A model generated the notes under the pieces. It worked only from the letters and a program-made list of their open reading frames with translations, was not told the origin of the DNA and did not search any database. Below, piece after piece: positions 12,176 through 24,915 of a stretch of DNA of 64,000 bases (its first letter is position 1; the number at the start of each line of letters is the position of its first letter). Position numbers and translations under genes: made by a program. The DNA is from Adineta steineri (Eukaryota; Rotifera; Eurotatoria; Adinetida; Adinetidae), in the NCBI GenBank assembly GCA_905250115.1, contig CAJNOI010000069.1, positions 369,821 to 433,820 of the forward strand. Reading direction: 5' to 3'.

Positions 12176-14614
12176 TTTTGTATATAAACTCAATGCTTTT
12201 TTTGTGGTGACTACGTAACAGAATAAGAAGGAATAAATGGTCGATCTTTTTCTCGCTTCGCTTTTTTTTCTGCTGCTACTATTTGACAGACATTTAGTTG
12301 TTCAAACCAATAATGAAGTCAACAGACGTCACTAGTTAACATCAATATTCTCTGAGGGTAATTTGACTTATCCACTCAAGACAACTTACATGACAAACGA
12401 TCGTATTATCGTTTCTTATGTATTTTTTTATGCTTCATGCGTAGAATATTTCTTCATTATTCTATTTAAAACATCACTAAAATTTGCGAGCAATCTGAGT
12501 TTTTACGACCCAAAATATTTGTTCTGATAAACGAAATATCTTTCTTCTTTTTTTTTTTACAAATGACACACGCGTATAAATACCAACGATATATATATAT
12601 ATCAATCGCATGTTCTTAATAAATTGTTTGAGAATAATATGAAGTACAAAATGCATTAAATTATTAATATACTCATTGAGACATATTTCAAGTAGTTCTA
12701 AAACTTATCCTTCAAATATTTATTCATTTTCTAAATTGATTTCATGATAAACACATATGGACAAAATCAAGGTAAGTTATACCCCCTACTATTTTTCTTG
12801 TATATTACTCGTACAAGGACTTTTTCTTTACATAGAACTCTCTTTTATTTGAAAATTATTTTATTCTTATAAACATTAAATAAATGCTTTTACCAAATCT
12901 TTCGAAATATCTGTTCTTCTACTTAACCTTTTCTCATTGTCTGTATGCATAATCATCTTAAGGTGTCATTATCTCAGTTATTGTCATTAACTTTTAAGTG
13001 ATGATGGAATTGCGCTCAATATATGTATGGAATGACAGGATCAAGGTTAACATCAATCTTATTAAATTTTTCATTACAAACAAAAGATAGATTATTTTCG
13101 AACTGAAGATATAGCACTAGAGTAAAATCAAGGTAAATAGAATCGTTTAATACTTCAAATAAGAAAAATATCATGTATCATGATGATAAAACCATATTTG
13201 TCTCTCGTATGTGCTAGTTCTCATTCATGTAGAGACAACAAGATTGGTGTCTTTAATAGATTTCTTTTCTCTTTTTTTTTTGTCTTTCTATCTTATTTTA
13301 TTTCTATGCATCCATTCTCTTTTTTTGTGCTTTTGCAGCTGCTTACCCTTTTTTTCACCTCTAACATTGTGTGTGTCTATAAATATGCGGTTTGTTTTTT
13401 TTGATTTTTATGCTATCACTTTTATCATAGATTCTTTCGTTTATTTCCTAGCCTCCTCCTGCGTATATTACTTCGTTCCCCTTCATCGATATGATAATAA
13501 TAATTAACACATTTTTGTTTCCCGAAGAATTTTTTTTTGTGAAAGATCGTTTTTTTTTTGGCATTGTTGTTTTGTTTATGGGTAAGCAGCATTCATTAAT
13601 TGTCATCTCTAGTTTGTTGTTAGTCATAAATCACTTAATCTATACATTATCTTCATGTTTTTTCTTATCGTTATGATTAGGTAGTAGTTTTAATCATGCA
13701 TTTTCTTTTCTCTTGACAGTCTGCGTCAAATTACCTCTGCTATATACATATCTAACTATTATAGAACTACGCATCTTTACACAGACTATGTATATAAATA
13801 AAGTATATGAACCATTCATTGTGTTTATGTATGCCGGCATTAGTGTTGATGAAGATGATGACGGATACGTAATCAACTTAGTTGTATATATACATATATA
13901 TATATGTTATATGTGCGTGTGTGTGATATAAGTGACGAACAGTCAGAATGGCAGATCAAAGCACGCCCATGAGAGACTACATGTGTGCATAATACAATTT
14001 GCTAGTATTGTGAGTACATTTGCATGTCTTCCTATTGTTAAGTGTCCCATTGAACACGGAGGAGTAGCAATATAACAGATTGTTACTACTGCTGATGCCT
14101 GTCTTTTTGTCTGTTAAAAATACGTGTGTCTATGCATATTTGTCACGTTTGTACGAAAAAAAAAATCGTTCGTTGATTGTGTTTATGTGGATAAAAGTCG
14201 AAGGAATAGGGGAGCACAAGAGAAAAGAAAGAAGAAAAAGAAAAAGGTTAACGTATTGCAACCACCAAAGAGAAAATTTCTACAAAGAAGAAGAATGTAA
14301 ACCACATATGTAGAATGATGATATGTCAGAATCTAAAATAAAGAGGTAGTCACAAGAGAGTATATTGCTGTGGCATACCGAGTAACAGCAGGAGTAGTCA
14401 TCATTATATTCACGTATGCTATTACTATTGTCAGTTTTTTTTTTCTCTCATTTTTTTTCTTATTGCTTTTCCTTCGTATAATACTAATCGACCGTATCTT
14501 TTTGTTTTCAGTATTTTTGCATCCTTTCAATATCTATTTGATTCATTCATTATTACATCATTATATTATTTCAGATTAGAATACGAATAAAACAAAGGAC
14601 AACAAAGATCAAAT
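12176..14614. other. 2.4-kb intergenic region
   Basis: Long T-rich tracts give spurious hydrophobic frames, but nothing has protein-like composition. AT dinucleotide runs lie near 12,590 and 13,890. A 3' splice acceptor (TTATTTCAG, ending at 14,574) lies about 40 bp before the next start codon, implying a 5' UTR intron or trans-splice site for the following gene. Confidence 0.45.
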
Positions 14615-15715
14615 ATGAAGGTCAGCGTATTAGTTACACTTATTGTTTTACCGATGCTTGCATCAATTGGTCTGTATTGTTATGCGTTTATAAGTACACG
14701 TTGGAGTTCTATTGATGAAGACTTAATTAATCGATATAGTGAAATAAATGATCGACAACGTTCTCAATCAACTACAAAATCTTATAATAATACTAATATT
14801 CAATTACAATCACAATCAATTCGACATGCATTTCGTTCACGTTACGGTTTATTTGGATATTGTTTAGATTATCGATGGATTAATTTACTTGCACCTAAAC
14901 CAATAAGAAGAACAAATGAAAATCTATTGACAACAAAACCCGTATTTTTTTGTGATCGATGCAATCAACCAATACTAGAATGTCCTGAAACAGGATGTTG
15001 TGTAAGTTTAAAATAGTTTTTTGTTATGATTGTATTATTTTTTTATTATTTTCTTTAGATGAAACGATGTGATTCTATACCTGATTGTCCATCATATATC
15101 GATGAAAAAGATTGTAATCGTCCATATAATGAAACACGTTATTTTTGGCCAGAAAAACATTGTATTTGGAAATCAACATGGATTGGTAATCAACCAATAC
15201 CACGTTATGAATTATCCTATAAAGATTCACCAAAAGAATTTCATTACTATATGAAACGTATGCTTTATTATATTATGTTTCTGTTATTTGTTGCTGCACC
15301 ATTATTAACATGTGTTGCATTATTAATTATATTTTGTATAAATTGTGTTCAACGTTTTTATTCAATTCCATTTGCATTTGTTAGTTTCATATCGTTAGCA
15401 TCATTTTTAAGTGGTGCTGGTGCAGTCGGAATATTTTTATATGAATGGGTACAAGAACGTTTGCATCGACCTGATTTTACTTATGATTTAGATCAAGCTG
15501 AAGCATTAGTTGTTGCCTTTAATCCATGGCTTGTTAATGTCGAACGTTTAGGTTTAGCTTTTTGGTTAGTAGTTGCTGCTGTTGGTACAACATTATTTAC
15601 AACAATACTTAGTTGTTGTTTTTGTTGTGGATTACAATCAGAAAAATCGAAATTACGTTTTCATGTTGATAATGAAGTTTATGAAATTGTTCAAATGGCA
15701 CCTTATGATGAGTGA
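14615..15715 (+). CDS. Four-TM claudin/clarin-like protein with an LDLa-like loop
   Basis: Two exons, 14615-15001 and 15059-15715, joined in phase 0 (GGATGTTGT, GTAAGT ... TTTAG, ATGAAACGA). Helix 1 (VLVTLIVLPMLASIGLYCYA) is followed by a large extracellular loop of about 180 residues. Near its end comes a cysteine cluster with CDSIPDCPSYIDEKDC, the calcium-box pattern of an LDL-receptor class A repeat. Helices 2-4 follow: YYIMFLLFVAAPLLTCVALL, AFVSFISLASFLSGAGAVGI and LAFWLVVAAVGTTLFTTILS. A short cytosolic tail ends QMAPYDE. The topology is that of claudin/PMP22/clarin tetraspans, but the LDLa insertion is not standard for them. The role is unknown; cell contact or receptor accessory function is only a guess. 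A polyadenylation-like AATAAA lies near 15,780. Confidence 0.75.
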
Positions 15716-16356
15716 ACAATCATTGATTTATTTAACTTAGGAGCTTTTTCTTTTTCATTTTCTTTTTTTTTGTACCTTGTAATAAAAGAAATATTGTTTA
15801 GATTAGTACCTTTCTTTTTCTTCCTTATAGAGAAAAAAAAACCATATTATTAATAGCTACCGGTGATTTAATGCAACTTATAGGCTTTTGTCTAAACCTT
15901 TATCTTGTCTTATTTTTCACTGAATTAGTCTGTAATATAATCTTCAAATTTTTAATATTATTATTGCAGTATTTGATTCAGTTCATTTTCGTTTTTGTAT
16001 AAATTTACACTTTGTATTAAAGATTATAAAATGAATGAACAAATGTTTATTTAACTTCAATCGAAGAATTTGATACGAAATATGTATATAGGAAAGAAGT
16101 AAATTACTTTATCACTTGATCGGATACATCCTATAGACATAACGAAAGCATTCGATTACAGATTAAAATCGTTGATTTCAAAAATAAGTACCATTTATGT
16201 CATGTTTATTCATTCTCTAAAGTGATTCTTTGCATTACCGTGTATGTCGTCATCTTGTTTTTCTTTTGAAATGATGTTATTGCATCATAATCGACTAACG
16301 TAAGTATTTATTATAAAAGAAGAGGAAGAAAATAACATTTCAATGTGATATTTACC
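15716..16356. other. Intergenic, 3' UTR and promoter
   Basis: The 3' UTR of the tetraspan gene ends near AATAAA at about 15,780. The rest is AT-rich and must include the promoter of the phosphatase gene. No other feature seen. Confidence 0.5.
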
Positions 16357-17454
16357 ATGGCAATAACATATGATAAACTTTTTTTTCAAGCGTTTAACTG
16401 TTTACCAAATCAATCAAAAACATTAGAAGAATATTCAAAAGATGAACTTATAAAATTAATTAATATATTAAAAGATGGTATTGATTCATTCAATAAGACA
16501 ACTAATAAAAATGAAGAAATATTACACGATGAAAATAAAGATTTTGGTTTAGGTATTGTTGCAGAAAATCAAAATGATTTACAAATATTTCAAGAATTTT
16601 GCACAAAAAATTTTGTACCTATTTCAAAAGAAAACTGTCATATTTCATCTGTATTTAATCAAAATATGATTGATGCTTATCTGAATACAGGTATTAATCA
16701 TTTTCGTAGTGAATATGCAATGTTTATTATCTTAAAAAATGTACAATTTGATGAATTATTACCATTAACTATTCAACAAGAATTTACTCGAAATAATAAA
16801 TTATATAAATATCAAATGCAAATTCTTATTCAGAAAAACGATGAAACAAATGAAGAACTTCTTAGTAGAATTTGTGATCAACTTGTTGGTGAAATATTTT
16901 TTATTGATCATGATGATCATGAATCTATTCCATCATTACCTGCTCCAAAACAACCACAATTTGTATCGATTTTCCCTCATAGTCAAATTGCTTGTTGGCC
17001 TTTACCAGCTCGACGTGATTTGAATAGATTTAAAAAGGACCTGGGTGTCACTCATATATTATCATTACTAAATTCGAAAGAAATTAGTAACTCTAAAATC
17101 TGTAATCTTATTGAAACACACGGTATTATATCAATACATTTACCTATTCAAGGTGCTGATCTTCCTGTATTTACATCATCACAAGAAACAGTTGATATAC
17201 TTATTGAAAAATTACCATTCATTCGTGATCTTCTCTTGAATAGTACAGAAACAGCACCTGTTAAAATGATTATTCATTGTGCAGCTGGTTTACATCGGAC
17301 TGGTACTATTACATATTTATTACTAAGACTTTGTGGTTTTACTCGAGAAACAGCGTTATTAATCGTTAATAGAACAAGAGCAATAACAGCAAGACAAGTT
17401 GGAAAGAAAAGAATAGATGCAGCAGAATATAATCTCATGAAACATATTCCATAA
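16357..17454 (+). CDS. Intronless dual-specificity/cysteine phosphatase
   Basis: Cysteine-based phosphatase of the DSP/CDKN3-like superfamily. The active-site loop MIIHCAAGLHRTGTITYLLL has the signature HC-x5-R followed by TG near residue 310. The upstream loop HLPIQGADLP provides a plausible general-acid Asp. Residues about 200-365 form the phosphatase domain, starting from PHSQIACWPLPARRDL. The first 200 residues are an Asn/Glu-rich alpha-beta region I do not recognise. I chose ATG 16,357 because it sits in a good context (ACCATGG); the frame is open four codons further up but only from GTG. The whole 365-codon gene lacks introns in a neighbourhood where almost all genes are split, so a retrocopy or horizontal origin is possible. 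Composition is as AT-rich as its neighbours, so any transfer would be old. Confidence 0.8.
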   Translation: MAITYDKLFFQAFNCLPNQSKTLEEYSKDELIKLINILKDGIDSFNKTTNKNEEILHDENKDFGLGIVAENQNDLQIFQEFCTKNFVPISKENCHISSVFNQNMIDAYLNTGINHFRSEYAMFIILKNVQFDELLPLTIQQEFTRNNKLYKYQMQILIQKNDETNEELLSRICDQLVGEIFFIDHDDHESIPSLPAPKQPQFVSIFPHSQIACWPLPARRDLNRFKKDLGVTHILSLLNSKEISNSKICNLIETHGIISIHLPIQGADLPVFTSSQETVDILIEKLPFIRDLLLNSTETAPVKMIIHCAAGLHRTGTITYLLLRLCGFTRETALLIVNRTRAITARQVGKKRIDAAEYNLMKHIP

Positions 17455-17777
17455 GACTTGGGTTATCGTTATTATACAAAAAATTGGAGTAAAATTTCAT
17501 CTGTTTTGTTATCGATGTGAATCAAATCAATAGTCAATGTTTCTGTTATACTTTTTTTTATACGAAATAAAATCTACAAATATATCATCCAATCAATCAT
17601 GCAAACACTGAGAAGGTTTTTAAGATGTAAAATTCAAATTTAATGAGTCAAAATAATAACAAAAAAAACGGAAAGAAAAAAACTGATAGAATGAATGCTC
17701 ATATATATACTGTTTTTTTTTACATCTTTTCTAAGTTCGGTGTTTGTATAAAAAAGCAAATAGTGGGAATAATATAT
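17455..17777. other. Convergent intergenic spacer
   Basis: Holds the 3' ends of the phosphatase (+) and glutamate dehydrogenase (-) transcripts. GAAATAAAAT near 17,562 can serve the former. Confidence 0.5.
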
Positions 17778-19818
17778 CTATGAACCAAATGTAATTCCAG
17801 CACTAACATAAACATTATAAATTTTCTCAATAGCATTTACATATGCTGCTGTACGAATATCAAGACCAAGATTATAACGCATTGCTGTTTGCATTATAGC
17901 ACGTGCTGCCTTTTCCATGGTTTGTTCAAGACCAGAATGTACGATATCTTTTTCTGATGCACCAGCCATACGTTTTAAAAATTCATCACTTGGGTGCTTG
18001 AAGAAAAAATATGATGAATTTTTATTGAAATAAAAAATTTTCTACTTACAATTGGAATCTTTCCACCCATACGACCGAATTTAGATTCTAATGAACCTTG
18101 AACTGATTCTATTGTTATATATAAATGAGAATAAATATACAAATTAAATAGAGAAAAAGATGAACATTACCAAGTAATGAATAATTTGTATCACGTTGGT
18201 ATTTAAAGGTTAATCGACCATAACTAACATGACTTAAATTTTTTAACCATTCAAAATAAGATACTGTGACACCACCAGCATTGATATATAAATCTAAAAT
18301 AATAGATAAAATCGATAATTTGGTTTTTTTTTTTTAATTTATTGAATATACCTGGAATTACGAGAACATTATTTTTTAATAATATAGCATCAGCTTCAGG
18401 TGTTGTTGGACCATTAGCACCCTAAATATGAAACATAAGATTGGAATTTTTTCCTACTTAGAAAATTAAAATAATTTACTTCAGCAATAACTCGAGCTTT
18501 AATACGATCAGCATTGTCTGTCGTTATTTGTCTTTCACTGGCTGCTGGTACAAGAATATCACATGGCTCACATAATAATTCTTCTTTTGGTTGTTTTTCA
18601 TATGGTTGAGCACCGGGGAAACCTTTTATTGTTCCATGTTCAAGTTTATAATCTTCAAGTGCTTTTGGATCAATTCCTTCTTGATTAACAATGGCAGCAT
18701 CCCATTCTAATACACCAACACATTTTGCACCATGTCGTGTTAAATAACGCATTGAATGAAGACCAACATTACCAAAACCCTTAAAAAATAATATTTTTAA
18801 TTTTGAATAGAATTTTTTTTTATTATTATTCATACTTGGACAATAAATGATTTACCAGCAAGACCAGGTAAAAGACCAACCATACCCCTAAATAAATTGA
18901 ACATGATAAAACAACCTCACGAAAAAAAATGATTTCTTACATGAATGAAGCTTCATTAACAAAATTATCTACACCATGATATAAACCACGGCCAGTTGCT
19001 GATGTTCGACCATGAATACCTCCAACAAGGATTGGTTTACCGGTAACACAACCATATGCATGAATATCTTCCCAACCAACTGTTGATGCATATGTATCAG
19101 CAATCCAAGCCATTTCACGTTCACCTGTACCCATATCTGGAGCTGGTACATCAATACCGGGACCAATAAAACCTTTCTTAGCTAATTCAACAGTTAATCG
19201 TCGTGTTATACGTTCTAATTCTCCTTCCGACCAATCTATAACAAAAATATTAAAATATTGTTAGAATAAAAACATAATTTCATTTTTACCTTTAGGATTA
19301 ATCTTAACACCAGCTTTGCCACCACCAAATGGTACATCAACACAAGCACATTTGTATGTCATTAAAGCTGCTAACGCTTTGACTTCATCTAAATTAACAT
19401 CTAATGAATAACGTATACCACCTTTACATGGTGTTCGATGTTGTGAATGTTGTGCACGATAGGCTTCAATCATATGTAATTCTCCATTATCTTTACGTAT
19501 AGGAAAACGTATTTCAAGTACATGATTGCAGGGTTTAATAATTTTTAATATTCCTTTAACTTTTTTACGTTTTGCATCATCAGTTAATTTTGTTTTTACC
19601 ATATCATCAACTAATTTATCTTCAAGAATTTTAGCTGCACGATCATAAAATAATTCAACTTGACGATAGAAACCAAAATGTCCTGGTCCAGCTTGTTGAT
19701 GTTGTGTTGTTGTTGCTGCTCCTCCATGAGATGAAGAATTTAATATAGATGATGTGCTATATGAAAGACTTGAAAGTCGATTTAGTGATTTATTAGCACG
19801 AAGAGCGACGTTCAACAT
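17778..19818 (-). CDS. GLUD1: Mitochondrial glutamate dehydrogenase, downstream copy
   Basis: Interconverts glutamate and 2-oxoglutarate plus ammonia with NAD(P) in the mitochondrial matrix. Exon 1 encodes a Ser/Arg-rich presequence ([20 protein letters not shown]) and [17 protein letters not shown]. Then come [20 protein letters not shown] and [15 protein letters not shown] with the substrate-binding lysines. Further exons give [35 protein letters not shown], the NAD-binding [27 protein letters not shown] and [20 protein letters not shown]. The last exon gives [16 protein letters not shown] to the stop at 17,778. About eight exons and full family length (near 530 residues). It lies 112 bp downstream of a second GDH gene on the same strand. 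A TTTTTAG acceptor 14 bases before the ATG suggests trans-splicing of this downstream copy. Confidence 0.93.
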
Positions 19819-19930
19819 TGTTTTATTTTATCTAAAAATCAAAATATGTTTTCTTTCTATAGGTTTTAAAAACATCGGAGAAACAAAAAAAAAAAGATCA
19901 GAAGACTTGGACTTTTTTCTTTCATACTCA
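19819..19930 (-). promoter_or_regulatory. 112-bp spacer between tandem GDH genes with candidate trans-splice acceptor
   Basis: Read on the minus strand, the spacer runs from the stop of the upstream GDH to the ATG of the downstream one. It has no AATAAA but ends TTTTGATTTTTAG and a 13-base leader before ATG. Spliced-leader trans-splicing is known in bdelloids, so the pair could be one pre-mRNA. A very compact independent promoter is the alternative. Confidence 0.4.
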
Positions 19931-22011
19931 TTAAACACCAAATGTCATTCCAGCGGCTGAATAGACATTGTAAATTTTTTCTAAAGAAGTTACATAAGCG
20001 GCAGTACGTATATCTAAACCTAAATTATGACGTTGAGCTGTTTTCATTATTGCAAGTGCTGATCGTTCCATAGTTTGTTCAAGACCTGAATGAACAATAT
20101 CAACTTCTGAAGCACCTGCCATACGTTTGTAAAAGTTGTCACTTGGAATCTAAAATAAAATAAAATTCGTTTACAAAAAAAAGTATCTTTTAAATTATTT
20201 ACAATAGGAATTTTTCCTCCCATTTTTCCAAATTTAGCTTCTAATGAACTTTGTACACTTTCTAAATAACAAAATCAATCAATTAATTGAATCAACTAAA
20301 TTAATTAATATTTACCAAGAAGTGAATAATTAGTATCACGTTGATATTTGAATGTTAATCGACCATAGGATGTATGATTGAGATTTTTAAGCCATTCAAA
20401 ATATGATACAGTAACACCACCAGCATTCTTTATTTGAAAAAAAACACATGTATAATATAAACAAATATTTTTTTTATACGAAAAAAATAAAATTACTTAC
20501 AATATACATATCTGGAATAACTAAAATATTTTTTGATAAAAGAATTTTATCAGCTGCTGGTGTTGTTGGTCCATTGGCACCTTCAGCAATAATCTATTTA
20601 ATAGTTTATTATTATTATTATTAAAGAAAATTCTATTCATATAATTTACTTTAGCTTGAATACGACGAGCATTTCTTGATGTAATTTGTTGTTCACTAGC
20701 AGCAGGTACAAGAATATCACATGGTTCATAAAGCAATGCGAGTTTATCTTCTTTTTCATATTTTTGAGCGCCAGGAAAACCATTGATTGTTCCATGTTCA
20801 AATTTATAATCTTCAAGTTCTTTTGGATCAATACCATCTCGATTAAATATACCTCCATCATATTCAAGTACACCGATACATTTAGCACCGTGTCTTGTTA
20901 AATAACGTGAGGAATGGAGACCAACATTACCGAAACCCTATGCAAAAAAAAGAATTGTGTAATAATTTAGTTTTCTGTTTAGAATTTTTTATATACTTGA
21001 ACAATAAATGTTTTTCCAGGTAAACCAGTTGTCAAACCAATTTTATCCATATAAAATTTTTCATTTATAAAATTATTTACACCATGATATAAACCACGGC
21101 CAGTTGCTGATGTTCGACCATGAATACCACCTTGTAAAATAGGTTTACCAGTTATACAAGCCATTGCATTAATATCTTCCCAGCCGACTGTTGATGCATA
21201 TGTATCCGCAATCCATGCCATTTCACGTTCACCTGTACCCATATCTGGAGCTGGTACATCAATACCGGGTCCAATAAAACCTTTCTTAGCTAATTCAACA
21301 GTTAATCGTCGTGTTATACGTTCTAATTCTCCTTCCGACCAATCTATAATAATAATAATAATATTAAAATATTTGTTATTTATTTTTTTGTGTTTACCTT
21401 TAGGATTAATCTTAACACCAGCTTTTGCTCCTCCGAATGGTACATTGACACAAGCACATTTAAAGGTCATTAGAGCTGCTAATGCTTTGACTTCATCTAA
21501 ATTAACATCTAATGAATAACGTATACCACCTTTACATGGTGTTCGATGTAATGAATGTTGTGCACGCCATGCTTCAATTAATTCCCATTCACCATTATCA
21601 CGTCGAACAGGAAATGTAATAGCCAAAACATAATTTGGTGGTTTCATCATAGTTAAAACACCTTGAACTTTAGTAAGTTTTTGTTGATCAGTTAATTTCG
21701 ATTTTGTCATATCGAGAACTAGTTTATCTTCAAGAATTTTAGCTGCACGATCATAAAATTTTTCTACCATAGTATAAAAACCAGTTCTATAAGTTAATTC
21801 ATTTAAATAGAATTTATTAGTTTTAAAACAATAATAAATTTTCATACCCTTGATCTTCTTGTTGGTTTTCACTATCTAGCTCCATAGTTTCAGGTGTGGA
21901 GTCTGTTGCTGTTGATTGTAGAGAACGTGTAAAACGAAAGACATGATTAAGTCCAGTATTTAATTTTAATGATAATGAGTGGCCAGACGCGGCTCGTGAA
22001 AGGATCGACAT
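19931..22011 (-). CDS. GLUD1: Mitochondrial glutamate dehydrogenase, upstream copy
   Basis: Same enzyme and exon plan as its neighbour. The presequence is [20 protein letters not shown] followed by an Arg-rich stretch. An intron in the N-terminal region (GG, GTATGA ... TTATAG, A) joins EDQG to [16 protein letters not shown]. Key blocks are all present: [106 protein letters not shown], and the C-terminus SAAGMTFGV. The two copies differ substantially in the N-terminus and NAD domain, but the exon around [11 protein letters not shown] is almost identical in DNA. That points to gene conversion. Both copies appear functional. Confidence 0.93.
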
Positions 22012-23294
22012 ATCTGAAAATTAAATGAAAATATATAATATATCTTCGACTATTTATTTGCGTCGAAAGGGGTGTGTATATATCTTTGTTTTTTCTTTCC
22101 TATTCTATCGAGTCCTCAATAAAATATAGTCGTTGTTTATGGTAGAAAAAATGGAGGCTTTATAGAAGTACTAACAGTATGCTTTTCGTTCGTTATATAG
22201 AAGGGTAACATGATAGATAGTATTAAACGTTTAACGCACGACGAATATATTTGCCATTAGGAAGAAAAATAGAGAAAGAAGAACGCGAGCAAACATTCTG
22301 CGGTCCATCACGCCATCAATTGTCGTCATTTCGATAGTTTCTACATATGGAAGGATGTTGCGCTTTGTTTTTCTCTTTCTTTTCAAAATGTATATACCAC
22401 GAAAAAAAAATATATATATAAAGGCGTCAGATATAAGGCAATAGATAAAAAAGAAAATCAGTAGAAGGGCAAAAGTAAGGGGTCCGTTGCATCTTTTGTT
22501 TTATCAAGGTGATAAAAGCAAAATATTATTTTATTTGAGAACATTTTTCATGCGTCTTAATATTGAGTATAAACATTAACCGATATATATATTTTAATAA
22601 AAAAAATTTATAATCAAATTGTTTTAATTGAAGTACTCAGAACATGATCGAAAACATCAGTGATTTTGATTATTATTAGCTACTACATACAGTATTTAAT
22701 TCGTTATAATAATATAAACTCATCACATCTCATTGAATGTTAATCGGCCATATCTAGAAAAGATATTGTTAAAGTGTTGTTGATTGATAGACTATTTTCT
22801 TTCAATTTTTAAATATACTAATGAATAATAATCATTCTCTTTTATCTAAATATGAATGTCTGATATTGTCTCTAGTCAACATTGAAATAATTCAACAAGA
22901 TATCATAAAATTGTTCATTGATCAATGTACGACATCTATGTGTAGATGAAAAAATTTAATTAATGAATTATGTCATACTTTGTATCCTTTGCTGAAAATT
23001 AAAAAACATATATAAATATTAATTTATCCAAATTTTCTTCTTATAAAAATTATATTTTTTAATTGGTTTAGTTTTACTACAGTAGCATAGTGAGTTGTCT
23101 TCGTTTTCGTTTTCTTTCTGTGTAGTGTTTGTTCTTTCATCGTTCGTTCGTCTTCTTTGGTTTACATTTCTCATTTCATTGGTTCGATTGCTTGAATATG
23201 ATCATCATATCAATGTAAAACATATTATTTCTTTTTACTATTTTAGATTTTATTGTCTGTCTAGTGTCCTTAATCGATAATATTAAAAGAGCGT
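22012..23294. other. Intergenic between divergent GDH and HP1
   Basis: 1.3 kb of AT-rich sequence between two outward-transcribed genes. It must contain both promoters, but no motif is distinctive. CTATTTTAG at about 23,238-23,246 could be the acceptor of a 5' UTR intron of HP1. Confidence 0.4.
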
Positions 23295-24083
<789 letters not shown>

Positions 24084-24915
24084 ATATGAGTTTTTTTGTA
24101 TAATAATGTAAAGGTTTTTCCTCCTTTTTCTTTTGTTGAACACAACATACCGGCTTTTCTTTATAGAAATGAAATTTTTCTATACTTAGAAACTTACACT
24201 ATACTTATCTCATGTTCTTATATATATATATATACACATATTGTGTTTTACGTGTATATGTTATTAAATACGTTGTTTACTTTTTTTTATTTACATTTCT
24301 GTGATAAAAAAAAATCATTGAAGAAAGCAACACAAATAAGAAAAGAAAATTCCTTGCTGGATTGCGCGTTCACTAGAGTTTCGTCAGGAGTCGAACCTGA
24401 CCAACAGTTTTTAGAATTGTGCAATTACTATCAGTATTTGAACTATAGTGAAGTATTAAGTCAAATTATTTGCAACTCATGATTTCTTATTGAAAACTTT
24501 AGAGTGTTTCTTGTGATAAAAATAAAAGCGAACATTTTTATTTAAAAAGTTCATCACAGCGTTGCGTAATGGAATATCTTCAAAACTCTTTGACACTTAA
24601 CATCGAATACAAAGGAATTTATTTTATAGAGTTACATTTGAACTCTTGACATATGACATCATTTCAAATACAATATACCGAAGATGGTATTTATAGAAAA
24701 CGACGATTTGTTAGAATATCTTGAACATGCATATATTTAGAATGATAAATATTTATTGATCATGATATCAACTTTATTCATAACGCATTAACTCAACATA
24801 AATAACAACTTAATTTCTATCACCGAATAAAAAAACACACGCATTAAAAAGTTTACATTAAATAAACAAATAAAAGCGAAAAAATAAGAATAATAAAAAT
24901 AACGAAAAAATTGAT
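24084..24915. other. Intergenic; isolated tRNA T-arm-like hairpin at about 24,383-24,399
   Basis: The minus strand shows TCAGG-TTCGACT-CCTGA, an exact five-pair stem with a seven-base T-loop and box B. No matching acceptor stem or anticodon arm could be found upstream, so a working tRNA is not supported. The rest is HP1 3' UTR and AT-rich DNA. Confidence 0.35.

Noticed and set aside
13180-14580. Several open frames of 60-98 codons in the 2.4-kb spacer
   Set aside because: They are T-rich hydrophobic translations on both strands with no splice-supported extension or domain pattern.
16345-16356. Upstream GTG as start of the phosphatase
   Set aside because: A nuclear animal gene should start at ATG, and the next ATG at 16,357 has a good context.
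24340-24480. Possible tRNA gene on the minus strand
   Set aside because: A perfect T-arm and box B exist, but no pairing acceptor stem or anticodon arm lies at the right distance.
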